Assembly (NCBI GenBank): GCA_963920765.1
Contig: OY987248.1
Span: 15,038,539 to 15,102,538, forward strand
Direction: 5' to 3'
Length of the DNA: 64,000 bases
DNA from: Ulota crispa
Taxonomy: Eukaryota > Streptophyta > Bryopsida > Orthotrichales > Orthotrichaceae
Shown here: positions 1 to 11,495 of the stretch, piece after piece
Position numbering within the stretch: position 1 is the first letter of the stretch
How the letters are laid out: each line of letters begins with the position of its first letter
Translations under genes and position numbers: made by a program
The notes under the pieces: model-generated
Database searches by the model: none
What the model saw: the letters and a program-made list of their open reading frames with translations, nothing else
What the model was told of the DNA's origin: nothing

Positions 1-2027
1 GTGACTCCACATTAGCATTTTCCACTTCAAGCCTATATTGAAATTTTGCGGAAATTCTACATTTACTTTCCCATTTTCTTAGCAATGTTTTTACCATGAA
101 ATAGTCACATAGCTGAAGCTTCAAAATTCAGAGAATTGAAATAGCCAAAGAGTGAAAAACACTAAAGCCTCCTAGGGAATGCTGGTCCCTTGTGGTGCAA
201 TTTATTGTCATTGCTTCTAAAATTTAGCTAAAAAAACTTTTAAACTGTGAATAAAAATTTATTTTTTATTAACATCTAGTTGTTATTTTAAAATAAAAAT
301 TTGATTGCTTCAATAATAAGTTTTTTTTTTCTACACAATATTTGATTGGCATATTGATTATTAAAGCAATTTGTACTTCTAAAAAGACACTACTTGTATT
401 TCAAACTACATTTTGTTGTTCTGATTTTTCAATGGCTTTTTGAAAATAAACTATTTAAAAAAAGGGAATGACTAGGGAGACACCCTCTAGTTGCTACATG
501 GACACCCCCTATAGCCCAACCTATTAAACTTGAGATTATTATTACGTTGGAATATGAAATGAAATTTAAACAATATTTTAGCGCACATTTGCATCTACAA
601 GCGTTGCAAACATACAACAAATATGTCTCATTTGTGACATGGTCAAGAGTTAAACTCATGTATGCATAAATCTAAAGAACCAGTTCCAAAAAATAAAGAA
701 AACTAAATGTTATTTTAAAGAATTTTTTTGTCTGCCCAACAACGGCGACAAGCAAAGGAAACTACACATCATGCAATAACTTGTGAACCATGAAGCCAAA
801 AATTATGAAAATTGTTGAGCCTTAAAGCTACTCGTTGAACTTATCATATGTGAAAATTTCAAAGCAAAGAAATGAAAAAACCATTAGTAGTGTGAGCTAC
901 ACAAACTTGCTATGTTGCCAAAAAAGGGTGTTCAAGACTTTAGGAGTTAAACTGATATGGATAAAACAATCCCAAGCATAATAGTTTAGAGAGGTTCTAC
1001 TACAGTTTGTTTATAAGCAAAATAACTTACCAATTAATCCATTGCATTAAAAATGATTGACGTACAAAGCAAAATAAACAAGTCTAGTTCTCGTATAAAT
1101 AGAGGCTCAATAAACATTGTTTCTTACTTTCATCAACACCAATTGTAGCCTATTGTTGTTTTAGTTTTTCATAATAAAAAACAATCCTTGTTTATGCCAT
1201 TTTGATTCTAGTCCATATTTTTATTTGAGACATTCACACTTCAATTCTAATTTTGATTTTTTTTTAGAATGAAAAGAATCTCTTCAATTTTATATCATGT
1301 TTATCTTTAAAGTTGTGTTTGCAACAATTTGATAAATGCAGCGAGCAAATTGTTACATTCTACAATTTTATTTTTAAACTTTTTTGTCACACACTCTAAT
1401 AATTACATTAGAGCTTTCCAAAAAAATTCAAATATGGCTATTGAATCTAAATCAATTTCCTATACCATCTGATCCAATAAAGAAATAAAACAAAAGTCTC
1501 AATACAAAAAAGTACAATTTGTTGTTGGACATAGTTATATTCATATGTATCATTACAAAATACAAAACATTTATAATATTGGTACTTTGCGTGGTTGTCA
1601 CATAACACCGCTCGACGCCCGTCTGTCCATTTGTTTGCTTGCTTGTACGCCCAAAGTGGTTAATTGAGCTCATGCTCATGGTCCATTCAATTTAGTCAAC
1701 TCATAGTTGATTTCAAAAAATGATAAAAAATGACAAAAAAAACTTACTTTGTACATGTTGTCATGTTGGTGACACTCATTGGATTCAACATGAAGTCAAA
1801 ACGTGGTTTTAAAGCCATATCAAACACTAAAAACAAAAAGTAATAATTTGGTTCTTCTTATTTGAGGTCAAAAAACCTAAAACTGCTCCAAAAACAAAGA
1901 GAGGACAATCCATACGTGTTGTCCGTTTCAAGCGTCCACCTATGCTGTCGGATAACCAAATCTTGCAAAAAGTAACAACCTTGGTACTTTGTACTTTTAC
2001 AAAGAACAACGTGGTTATTCTTATCAT
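1..2027. other. AT-rich stretch without a recognisable gene
   Basis: No reading frame here resembles a known protein, and the available frames are short with AT-driven composition. There are poly-A/T runs but no clear inverted-repeat element. The right end, near 2000-2027, is where similarity to the DNA just left of the foldback complex at 10.34-10.37 kb begins. Confidence 0.5.
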
Positions 2028-3236
2028 AGGTTACAAGTATTATGTATTGGGAGTTCATGTATCTACCAAGCACATACCGGGAGTTCTTGTATCCACCAAA
2101 AATGTATTGGGAGTTCATGTACCGGGGTTCATGTATCTACCAAACATGTACCAGGAGTTCCTATATCTACCAAACATGTATCGGGAGTTCACATATCCAC
2201 CAAACATGTACTAGGAGTTCATGTATCTAATACTCCATATCTACCAAGCAAGGTTTTCTTTTGGGCAATTTAAGGCCAAATTGCCTCAAAAAAAAAAGGT
2301 GAGCGTTAAGCCTATTAAAAAAAAGGCAAGGGAATTTGCTTCAAAAAATGCTAGATTGCAATAATGAAAATTGTATGGTAGCCAAGACTTTCATAAAATT
2401 CTGATCAAATTAAAAATTGATGCCATCATTTAAAAATTATTTGAGGTGTTGCCTAATCCAATTCCATGCAATAATTAAAATAATACCAATATTTTTTTGG
2501 ATATTTTCAAAAAAATACCAATGAATATATTTTGCCTACAAAAAAATCCCATGATGCTGCAAAAATCCATGCATAGGAGCCATCTTCAACTCCAACCAAA
2601 ATAGAGATAGAGCCCGCAAGCTACAAATCATTTTCACAAAATGCCACAGAAGCATTGGTCAGAAAACAAACAAGAAAAACCCTGGGAGACACTGAGAACT
2701 ACAGCGCGTTGACATCGATGCCGACGACCAAGTCTGACTCCACACTCCGCAGCATATTTGACTGCGTTGACCCCCTCTCCCACCACACACACAACCCTAA
2801 AATACAAACTATAGACAAATGAAAAAGACACAGAAACAAGTAGCGGCGCATCGCAACCGTGCATTGTCGGAACTAAGCATCTGCTTTCAAGTTTCAACGC
2901 ACTTCATCTCCTTTCTTCAAAAGTTGCACAGCTGCTCACAGCTCCGGTCACATTCGATCGAAGCTACTCATCTTGCACTTCACTAGCTTGGCTTTTCAAG
3001 TCACCAAGCGCCACAACTGCGCCCATTCCAGTCTACTTCTGTGGATTCATGGCGTGCTCAACAACTCCGTATAAACAATAGCCATTCTCCTCACAATTCC
3101 CAAGACACACCGTCGTATTAGTCCCAGATCAATCAGCTCTACCAGTGATAAAGCATGTGACAGTGCCAGTGACCAGTGTTCGGGAGAAATTTTAGCTTCA
3201 CAGGCTGAAATCCGGCATTTCCCAGTTTCAACAACC
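2028..3236 (+). repeat. Duplicated globin upstream region, copy A (orphan promoter)
   Basis: This segment matches 11496-12131, the region upstream of the phytoglobin gene. It shares the 30-bp repeats, the stretch GACACTGAGAACT, the two TTGAC-containing blocks, AACCCTAAAATACAAAC, and the block ending in a TATAAA box (3070-3075, matching 11979-11984). Copy A carries about 420 bp of extra sequence between 2240 and 2660. Similarity stops near 3236, before any globin exon, so copy A has promoter and leader sequence but no globin gene. Next to it is an unrelated reading frame on the other strand. Confidence 0.85.
2049..2240. repeat. Tandem repeat, unit about 30 bp, about 6 copies
   Basis: Units read GGGAGTTCATGTATCTACC plus AAacatgtacc with scattered changes. 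One unit is cut short near 2129. Two units of the same repeat occur at 11515-11560, upstream of the globin gene, so the array belongs to the duplicated segment. Frames stay open through it only because the unit is a multiple of three. Confidence 0.85.
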
Positions 3237-3323
3237 AGATGAGATGAAAGTATTGTGACAAAATGAAATGACAGTACAATTTTATTTGAGAAGTTGTAAC
3301 TTCTGTACAATCAAGTTCACAAG

Positions 3324-3758
3324 TTAGTACAGAACAACCAAGATTAAAAAAGAATAGTAAGTGGCTATGCATAACATTCTCATCTGCATGGTACGTCGCT
3401 GCGCATTGTAAGTGGTGACATATCTATCATACTCCAACATCGCCGAGAGGACTCCGAATGCCGTGAGAACGGGGACCACCATTGCCGAAGCGAAATTTGC
3501 AGGATCGACGACAGGACCGGTGCAGCTGTCACAACGAAGTCGAACTAAAGAGGTGAAGTAGCTGTTGCCCGTGATGGAAGTAGTCTTGTTTAAGCACTTC
3601 GGATGAATGAATAAGTCCGACGTCGTAGGCTCCGGATCGGACGCGCACGAGGTGGCCATCATCATGAAAAGAAGCACCGGCGTCGTTGTAGCGACCACCA
3701 TGAAAAAAAGGAGCGCCGGCAGTACTGAAACAACAACCGCCATGCGCACTCCCGCCAT
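3324..3758 (-). CDS. Hypothetical small secreted or membrane protein (144 aa)
   Basis: I do not recognise this protein. It starts MAGVRMAVVV and is strongly hydrophobic to about residue 38, like a signal peptide or signal anchor. A middle part carries four cysteines (about residues 39, 55, 77 and 80) and an N-glycosylation-type NKT. A second hydrophobic segment spans about residues 89-107, followed by a basic tail. The DNA is more GC-rich than its surroundings. A telo-box (AAACCCTA on the minus strand, 3780-3787) lies just upstream of the ATG, as in many plant 5' leaders. The last 20 or so residues look less convincing and could be intron read-through. Its 3' end converges on the orphan globin promoter copy. 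It could be a real gene, a first exon only, or chance. Confidence 0.38.
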   Translation of the reverse strand: MAGVRMAVVVSVLPALLFFMVVATTTPVLLFMMMATSCASDPEPTTSDLFIHPKCLNKTTSITGNSYFTSLVRLRCDSCTGPVVDPANFASAMVVPVLTAFGVLSAMLEYDRYVTTYNAQRRTMQMRMLCIATYYSFLILVVLY

Positions 3759-3779
3759 GTCCCTGTCGATTCAAAAAAC

Positions 3780-3787
3780 TAGGGTTT
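3780..3787 (-). promoter_or_regulatory. Telo-box upstream of the hypothetical minus-strand gene
   Basis: On the minus strand the sequence reads CTCTAAACCCTAG some 20 bases before the ATG at 3758. AAACCCTA is the telo-box common in 5' regions of plant genes. Its position and orientation support, but do not prove, a transcribed gene at 3324-3758. Confidence 0.4.
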
Positions 3788-3944
3788 AGAGTTTCCAGAC
3801 TTCCGATCAGTGTGCTGTACGTCTCCATGCATGAGCTCCTGTACAAATTACCTCACAACAAAAGCACAGACTGACGTAGCTACTATGCCGTACGCGTACT
3901 TAATAAAGAGAGCTCTTTTGCTAATTAATTTTTCTTGCATTAAT

Positions 3945-5345
3945 TTTACCAGCTACAAGGTTCCAGAAGCTTGCTTCAGTTTCAAAAAACATATAGTCAC
4001 ATACATCTACAAGAGTTAAGAAATGCATCAAATTACCTCACAACAAATAGAACAAAGCTACAAATCCGTCCTTAACTATGAGCTACATCCTGTTTGTTTT
4101 CTTAAAACAAATCACCAGCTACAAGATCCAGAAGCTTGCATCAGTTTCAAGAAACTGTCACATAAATCTACAAGAGCTAAGAAATGCAGCAAATTACCTC
4201 ATAACAAATAGAACAAAGCTACAATGCCGTAATTAACTAAGAGTGACATCTGTTTGTTTTCTTACAACAAATCACCAGCTACAAGATCCAGAAGCTTGCA
4301 TCAGTTTCAAAAAATAGTCACATAAATCTGCAAGAGCTAAGAAATGCAACTGACAATGCAACATGGACGGAGATATCTAATTGGAGAGTAAAACGACAGG
4401 CGATTTCAACAAGCTGTATCATAAACTTTTGAAAGCGGTGTATGCAGCAAGTTACCTTATTAGAAGCGGAATAAATAAACCACCACGCGCAACCGAGTTT
4501 TTGCTGCCGCCTGCGCGCACAAAGAAATTCAATAAGAAGAGATTGAGAAGTACTATTACTGCTGCTTGAATTGTTTATACCGCTTGATTGATTGCTTGAT
4601 TGATTGCATGGACGCAGAGAGCGGAGATATATAATTATTTGTTTTTCTTGCATTAGTTTACCAGCTACGAGATCCAGAAGCTCGCTTCAGTTTCAAGAAT
4701 GGTAAAAATTAGCACACATGAATCTGCGAGAGCTAAGAAATGCAACAAAGAAACGTGGACAGAGAAATGTAGTTTAAAAGTAAAACTACAGGCAATTTCA
4801 ACAATGAAGTAGTCATGGACGCAGAGAGCAGAGACATATACTTGTTTTTCAATAGTTTACCAGCTACGAGATCCAGAAGCTTGCTTCAGTTTCAAGAATG
4901 GTAAAATTAGCACACACAAATCTGCGAGAACTAAGAAATGCAGCAAATTACCTCACAAATCAAACAAAGCTACAAATCCGTACTTAACTAAGAGTGACAT
5001 TCTGTTTGTTTTCTTACAATAAGTCACCAGCTACAAGATCCAGAAGCTTGCATCAGTTTCACAAAATAGTCACATAAATCTGCAAGAGCCAAGAAATGCA
5101 ACAAAGAAACGTGGACAGAGATATGTAGTTGGAAAGTAAATATTTACTAAGAAATGCAACGATGCAACATGGATGGACGGAGATATCTAATTGGAGAGTA
5201 AAATTACATGCAGGCGATTTCAACAAGTAGTAATATAAACTTTTAAAAGTGGTGCATGCAGCAGGTTATGTGATGAGAAGCGGATTAAGAAACTAAGTTA
5301 CCTCGACCGAGTTTTTGCTGCCCCCTGCGCGCACTCACTGTAAGA
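3945..5345. repeat. Tandem repeat, basic unit about 163 bp, diverged
   Basis: The block ACCAGCTACAAGATCCAGAA followed by GCTTGCATCAGTTTCA and AGAGCTAAGAAATGCA recurs at about 3948, 4111, 4275, 4660, 4858 and 5027. Two longer units also share a GC-richer segment (4381-4569 and 5185-5340, with GAGTTTTTGCTGCC). The array lies upstream of the hypothetical minus-strand gene. Short frames inside, such as 4381-4569, are repeat-derived and not supported as genes. Confidence 0.8.
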
Positions 5346-5756
5346 ATGGCGGAATTCTTCACGTCAAGCGTGTGTGAGATCTCCAGCGTAGAGAGAGATA
5401 CTGACAGAGCAGAGACGCTGTAATATACTACAGTGAGCCTGACCTAATGTGAACCGGATGAAACGGGATGAATGAATAACTAATCCCTAATGCACGCACT
5501 TGGAAACCCTGTAGGAAAAGATGGAGAAGAACTAAGTAAGCTTAACTTATTACTGCTGCTTGTTTATACGGCTTGATTGACCGCTTGGAAGCCGAGAGCG
5601 GAGGAAAATCCGAAAATTTTGCTTGTTAAGCTTTCCTAAAGGTTTTTCAATGTTGCAGAATTTGAAATGAGAGTTACAGCGGCTGGTTTCTAAAGAGTAT
5701 TCAAGGTTTTTACTCGTTAGAAAGCACTTTTTTGAAAGTTAACCCTTAAGCCTTAA

Positions 5757-6599
5757 CCCCTAAACGTTTGAGCGTGCTGCTGCAACCAGTACAATACGGG
5801 GTATTTTTCTTGTATTTGGAATGGATCCACACCTTTACTACATTTGAGACCAACAAAGAAGTTGGAGAATAGATCAATGCGGTTCTAGTGAGTTACTTGA
5901 GATTCCAAACTATTTTTTTTTATTGGTAGTAAATGACAATTATACGTCGGCATATATACTATGCCCTATGGACTTTTAACCTTTAAATGACCAACCAACC
6001 ATAGTACATAGTGTATACGGTGCTGTATAATTGGCATTTGCTACCAAAAAAAAGTTTTCATTTGGGATCTTGACTAGCTCTCTAGAACTGCATTGATCTA
6101 TTTTCTAACTTCTTTGTTGATCTCAAATGTAGTTAAGGTGTGGATGCATTCCAAACAAAAAACAAATATATCAAATTATACTGTGTACTATGGTTGGTTG
6201 GTCATTTAAGGGTTAAGGGTTAAATGTCTGAGCAGCCCAAAGTAAGCAATATAGTACAATGTATTTTTCTTGTATTTGGAATGCATCCACATTTTTACTA
6301 CATTTGAGAATTGAGATCAACAAAGAAGTTAGAATATAGATCAATGATAACGACATATTCATTAAATTGGGGACACCAGATTCCCAAGTTGTACTCACTT
6401 TACACCTAGAGCTTAATTTAAGGTGGTCACCTTAAACTCTCAAAATCAAAGTTCTCTTCCCAAATTTACAAATATGGCGTTTGATGTTCTAGTGAGGTAG
6501 TCAACATCCCAAGTTAAAACTTCTTGTTGGTAGCAAATGCCAGTTATACAGCAGCATGCCGTACATACTATGTCCTATGGTTGTTTGGTCATTTAAGGG
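5757..6599. mobile_element. Two tandem TTAA-flanked element copies, palindromic inside
   Basis: A block starting CCCCTAAACG after TTAA (5753-5756) ends in TCATTTAAGGG before TTAA (6213-6216). A second, directly repeated block runs from about 6224 to 6599 and also ends TCATTTAAGGG before TTAA (6600-6603). Both contain the segment starting TATTTTTCTTGTATTTGGAA. The first is internally palindromic around 5990. The second copy carries a further insertion (6349-6481). Confidence 0.6.
6349..6481. mobile_element. 133-bp MITE of the 4-bp-target family, TSD TGAT
   Basis: The ends AACGACATATTC and its inverted partner AATATGGCGTT are flanked by TGAT on both sides (6345-6348 and 6482-6485). The neighbouring direct repeat at about 5872-5890 shows the same locus without the insertion (ATCAATGCGGTTCTAGTGAG against ATCAATGAT, element, TGATGTTCTAGTGAG). 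Confidence 0.8.
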
Positions 6600-7670
6600 T
6601 TAAGCTTAAGGCAAAAATAAAGAATTGCGGCGAGAGCTCCGCCAAGGTTGCTCCATCTTGTACCGCAACTCCAAAAGCATGCATGTAAAAAATGAAAAGG
6701 TGATGGGTTACTGCACTTCCCGAGCCAAACTCCAAGGCTAAAAAATTAATACTTTTGCTTTAACCCTTATGCGCCAGCACAGGTAAAAAACAACGTCCTA
6801 TATAAGCGCATGTTTTATGACTAGGCGTTCTAAATGATTGTAAATCAATTATGATGTGACTAATAAATGACTGACATTGAAATAGTTGTTCTTTAGTCAT
6901 TCTTTTGAATGGTTCATCTGAAACTCTCCACAGAATCGAATTCTTCTAAATTCATAAGTACATTCTCATCCATAAGCGGATGAGGTTGTTGTTGTGTCTG
7001 ACATCTTTTAGCTGGGGAAGTGATTTAGTCGTATGCCCAAAACATGTGTTTATAGTATTACTAAGGTGTTATTAATGAACTACTAAAGTGTTACAACTTT
7101 CATTCCACATCATTTTCATGCAGAAAAACATCTTTCACGGTTTTCTCTCAAAATTTTGGGATTGCTCACTAGCATTATTTTTAGATCTTTCTTGTTCTTT
7201 TGAGATTATGTGAACGCACACTATTGCAGCAGTCATTTTTTAGTTGTTTAGCATGTTTTGTGGTACTACTAGTTTACTACTAGGATATGACTTCTATAAT
7301 TAAATTGGTTTTGAGTAAGTAGGTTAATGAAGTTGTAAGGGGAATAAGCAACATAGGGTTGGATGTCACTAGGTACTAGTTCTATACTTACTAATGTGCA
7401 ACTAATCCATAACTAATAAATGACTTTCATGTGATTTTTATGTGCAACTAATTGAAGACTAATAAATGACTTCTATATGGTTTTGCCTCTCCTACTGAGT
7501 TAATATTGTTCTTTCTATTGCATTAATTTAATGATTAGGATTTGATCTTATTTCTTGGGTCATGGGTGAGGAACAAAGAATATTTTAGGATTTGGGATTT
7601 AGGGGTTTAGGGTTTAATGGGAGTTAAAGAAAAGCAGTCATAGATAATATGTCACCACATCAGTTAAATT

Positions 7671-7836
7671 ACTACAAAATGACTACAAAATGACTACAAA
7701 ATGACTACATAATGATTACATAATGCCTACATAATGACTACATAATGCCTATATAATGACTATATAATGACTATATAATGACTACACAATGACTACACAA
7801 TGACTACACAATGACTACATAATGACTATAAAACGA
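7671..7836 (+). repeat. Tandem repeat, 10-11 bp unit (AATGACTACAT)
   Basis: Roughly fifteen consecutive copies of AATGACTACAA/AATGACTACAT with point variants. Related single copies are spread over the surrounding 3 kb. Confidence 0.9.
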
Positions 7837-8316
7837 CTATGGAAGAACCCAATTATAATCATGCATTTGTTGTCACTTAGAAGTTCATGGGTTATTTTTT
7901 TTCTACTATTATTATTAGAATATAACTTGAGCAAATTATTTTGGGATTTACGGTGCAATTTCTTTTTGGGCCTACATATTGTGGTTTTCAAAACAAGAAA
8001 AGTCTTGCTCTACCTATTCCAATTCCAACCAACTATTTGAAATGAGTATAGTTTGGTTAGCTCATTAAATTGTATGTTTAAGAGTTTAGTTGTATTTTAG
8101 TTTTACAAGAGTTGTAGTTAGGTCACTATAATCTTCTTCAAGCATGTGCTAGTTGTACATTAGTTGTATTTGAGTCATACATTCATTACATTATTATTAT
8201 GAATGTTATTGTTATTATTATTACTGTTATTATTGTTATTATGATTATTATCATAATAATCAACAATTTAAAAGCTATAATTAAAGCACTTTGAAAGATT
8301 AAAAAATAATGTTTTA

Positions 8317-8334
8317 TATTTATTTATTTATTTA

Positions 8335-8379
<45 letters not shown>
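8317..8379. repeat. Microsatellite (TTTA)n followed by (TA)n
   Basis: About seven TTTA units run into an uninterrupted TA run that stops at the assembly gap. The gap was probably caused by this simple repeat. Confidence 0.95.
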
Positions 8380-8579
8380 NNNNNNNNNNNNNNNNNNNNN
8401 NNNNNNNNNNNNNNNNNNNNNNNNNNNNNNNNNNNNNNNNNNNNNNNNNNNNNNNNNNNNNNNNNNNNNNNNNNNNNNNNNNNNNNNNNNNNNNNNNNNN
8501 NNNNNNNNNNNNNNNNNNNNNNNNNNNNNNNNNNNNNNNNNNNNNNNNNNNNNNNNNNNNNNNNNNNNNNNNNNNNNNN
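8380..8579. other. Assembly gap (200 N)
   Basis: Exactly 200 N between a TA microsatellite and a 27-bp minisatellite. The round number suggests a placeholder size rather than a measured one. Confidence 0.97.
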
Positions 8580-8925
8580 TGACTCTGTGCACTTGTCAAG
8601 ATTTGTTGGCTTTGCGCTCTTTTTTGGTTTGCTTGCTCCTCACTTTTCTTAGGTTTATTTGCTTTGCACTCTTCAATCTCAGGTTTTGTTTACTCCTCAT
8701 TTTTCTTAGATTTTCTTGCTCTGCACTTTTCTCAAGTTTGTTTGCTTTGCGCACTTCTCAAAGTTTGTTGGCTCCGTGCACTTGTCAAGGTTTGTTGGCT
8801 CCGTGCACTTGTCAAGGTTTGTTGGCTCTGTGCACTTCTCTAGTTTTGTTGAGTCTATGTTCTTTGTACGTTTGTTTGTTTTGCACACTTGTCAATGTTT
8901 GTTGACTTTACGCACTACAACATTG
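8580..8925 (+). repeat. Minisatellite, 27-bp unit, about 12 degenerate copies
   Basis: The unit is roughly GCACTTGTCAAGGTTTGTTG plus GCTCTGT. The two best-matched units are at 8777-8830. Because 27 is a multiple of three, frames stay open and translate to a 9-residue periodic Leu/Cys/Phe-rich sequence, which I do not treat as a gene. The array may extend into the gap. Confidence 0.85.
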
Positions 8926-10370
8926 TAACTCATTTTTAGGTTGTGCTTTCATTGTTCATATGAAATTGCTGAAATTGCAAGCGTGTGCAAATGATGTTGA
9001 CTAGGTTTAGAAAGCAGTGTGTGGAATAGTTTGTGAGTGCTAAATGAACAGCGGATCTATTTTGAGGTTTTGAAAACTTTAAATTGTATATATAAATTTT
9101 ATATAGAATCTACACTGAATTGTGACTAAATAGCAACCGTGAATTGACCGGATCATGATTGCATAGCGACTACTTCTTAACTGCCTTGCAACTGAATTAT
9201 GATTGTATTATGAATGTAATCGGACTTCATATGGAATGTATAATGACTGTATTGTGACTGTAATGTAACTTGACTACATTGTAATGTTGTTATATCTAAA
9301 TGATGTCTACATTTGTGACTAATTTATGACTAGTTTGTGATTCTAGTTTGTGACTAGTTTATGACTCTAGTTTGTGACTAAATTTTGTATGCTTCTGTGA
9401 ATGGTTGGTGATTGTATTTTGTTTGAGGAGTTATTGCATTGTGAACCTCAAATCTCATGTAACTGTATGACGACTATGTCATCACTGCAACTAAAAACAA
9501 CAACTATATGGTGACTAATATAGAACTACCCGCTACCATTACTAGTAAACCGCACTATTTCTACACAACAAGCAGTTACTCCAAATCCTAAACGCCTAAA
9601 ACCAAACCGTAATCAACTTAAGAACAACTAAAATATGACTAAGTGACAACAAAAATATGACTAAGTAACAACCAATATATGACTAAGTGACGACTAAAAT
9701 ATGACTAAGTGGAATGTACAAACAACTAGAAAATGATTAACCAAGTACTACAAAATGAATGTTAGTGCTCATTGGAGCACTGTGGCACTTTGATTCAAAA
9801 CTAACAAACAACTAATATATGACTAATGAAAATTATGGGCTCATTTATCCGTTACTGATACATGACTAAATGAGAATTATGTGACCACTTATCTGTTATT
9901 GATATATGACTAAATGATAACTGTGTTGTCACTTATCGATTATTGAATGTGGATTGGCATTTTAATAACAAATGTGGATTTTACAAAGCAGTTATTGAGA
10001 TCAAGACACTTTACCACATGATAGTTTGATTATGTCAGTGAAAATGTAATGGCACCATTGGGAATTGGAAAATCTAAATGCCTTCAAGAAAAAAGAAGTA
10101 GCTAGATTCAAGAAAGAGAGAACAATCTTTTCTTCCCAATAAAGACAAAGCCAGCATGCCAGAAAGGATGAGATACTATAATGTCCTAAATGACTGAATG
10201 ACAAAGACTACTAAACAACTAAAAGATGATTAAATCGTGACCAAATGAGACCAGTCATGATACAATCATTTAGCAAGAAATGACTCATTTTTTAGTCATT
10301 TGTAGCAATCATACAAGATACTATTTTTTACCTGTGAACAATGTGATTTCTTCTTATCATACAAACACCA

Positions 10371-11495
10371 TATTAGATAAATTGGGAAAAACAAAAGGAC
10401 CAATTTGTACTCCACCTTAATCTTACATACATTAAATGTAGGCAAAACTATACCTCAAAATTATAATCATTTGAAATTCTTGGGGGGGATCCCTGAAATT
10501 GCACTATTGTATAGTACCCTTGCATATCTTTACGCCCAGCCCATTCTACCATTCCAAAAACTTAGTATTTTACACAATACAATTGGCAATTTTGTATTTT
10601 GAATCATTGGCCTATAATTCTTATACAATCCTAATCAAGCATATCAAATTTTGAGTTCAAAAAATCAAAATCCTATTGTTGGTGAATTATTTTAGATAAA
10701 ATTCATGGTTTTACTTGACAATTGATTAAAAAACATTGGTGATGAACTTTTGAGATTTGATTGCATGGATATGTAGGAATCATCCGTATGCACATCTTTT
10801 CTTTGAACTAAAATCTTCAAAAAGTTTCAAAATTCCTTCTATAGAGATTTTAGTGTTAGGCCCATCATGACCAAATTTAGTAAAATAGATGTCTCCATTC
10901 TTTAATTAGATTTTAAAAATTGACTCATACAGTGTGGTTAAGTTTGCACCTTTGAGCAAAGAAGTATGTTTATTTTGCCAAAAACTAATTAAAGAATGGA
11001 GATATCTATTTTACTAAATTTGGTCATGATGGGCCTAACACTAAAATCTCTATAGAAGGAATTTTGAAACTTTTTGAAGATTTTAGTTCAAAGAAAAGAT
11101 GTGCATACGGATGATTCCTACATACCCATGCAATCAAATCTCAAAAGTTCATCACCAATGTTTTTTAATCAATTGTCAAGTAAAACCATGAATTTTATCT
11201 AAAATAATTCACCAACAATAGGATTTTGATTTTTCGAACTCAAAACTTGATATGCTTGATTAGGATTGTATAAGAATTATAGGCCAATGATTCAAAATAC
11301 AAAATTGCCAATTGTATTGTGTAAAATACTAAGTTTTTGGAATGGTAGAATGGGTTGGGCGTAAAGATATGCAAGAATATTATACTAGAAAATGCACGCT
11401 TATTTTTTTGTAATATGCTAAATTGTACATAACGATAGAAATAGTGAAAATCCCAAAATATAGTGTTTTTCCTAAATTACCTAATATGATCTTTA
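10371..11495. mobile_element. Element with AAACACCATATTAG-type ends carrying a nested foldback
   Basis: The left end reads AACACCATATTAG then AATTGGGAAAAAC. The right end (about 11470-11490) reads GTTTTTCCTAAATTACC then TAATATGATC, a diverged inverted match. The ends resemble the 4-bp-target MITE family seen elsewhere. It sits inside copy B of the globin-upstream duplication: flanking TTCTTATCAT (10352-10366) and ATACAAGTATTATG (11498) are contiguous in copy A near 2025-2045. Confidence 0.55.
10520..11375. mobile_element. Foldback element, arms about 390 bp, 75-bp loop
   Basis: The left arm (10520-10909) and right arm (10985-11375) are inverted copies with few differences. The outermost shared stretch reads TTGCATATCTTTACGCCC, and the loop is 10910-10984. 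The same arm sequence (AAAATTCATGGTTTTAC, GAGATTTGATTGCATGGAT) recurs at 30.6-32.1 kb and in a half element at 41.15-43.6 kb. Confidence 0.9.

Larger units (their letters stand above)
6778..10336. mobile_element. Candidate 3.6-kb DNA transposon with TGACTA repeats
   Basis: A perfect 13-bp inverted repeat (CACAGGTAAAAAA at 6778-6790, its complement at 10324-10336) brackets an interior full of short TGACTA-type repeats, dense at 7671-7836 and scattered through 9100-10300. The right boundary coincides with the point where homology between the two globin-upstream copies begins. I see no transposase frame, but 200 bases are missing in the gap. Dense short repeats are typical of En/Spm-like and hAT elements. 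I see no target duplication, so the class is open. Confidence 0.35.

Noticed and set aside
2049-2240. Regular repeats resembling a CRISPR array
   Set aside because: The units are contiguous with no unique spacers and diverge like a minisatellite. The window is a plant nuclear genome.
8309-8905. 198-residue frame on the plus strand
   Set aside because: It spans 200 N and a 27-bp minisatellite, so it is an artefact of the gap and the repeat period.
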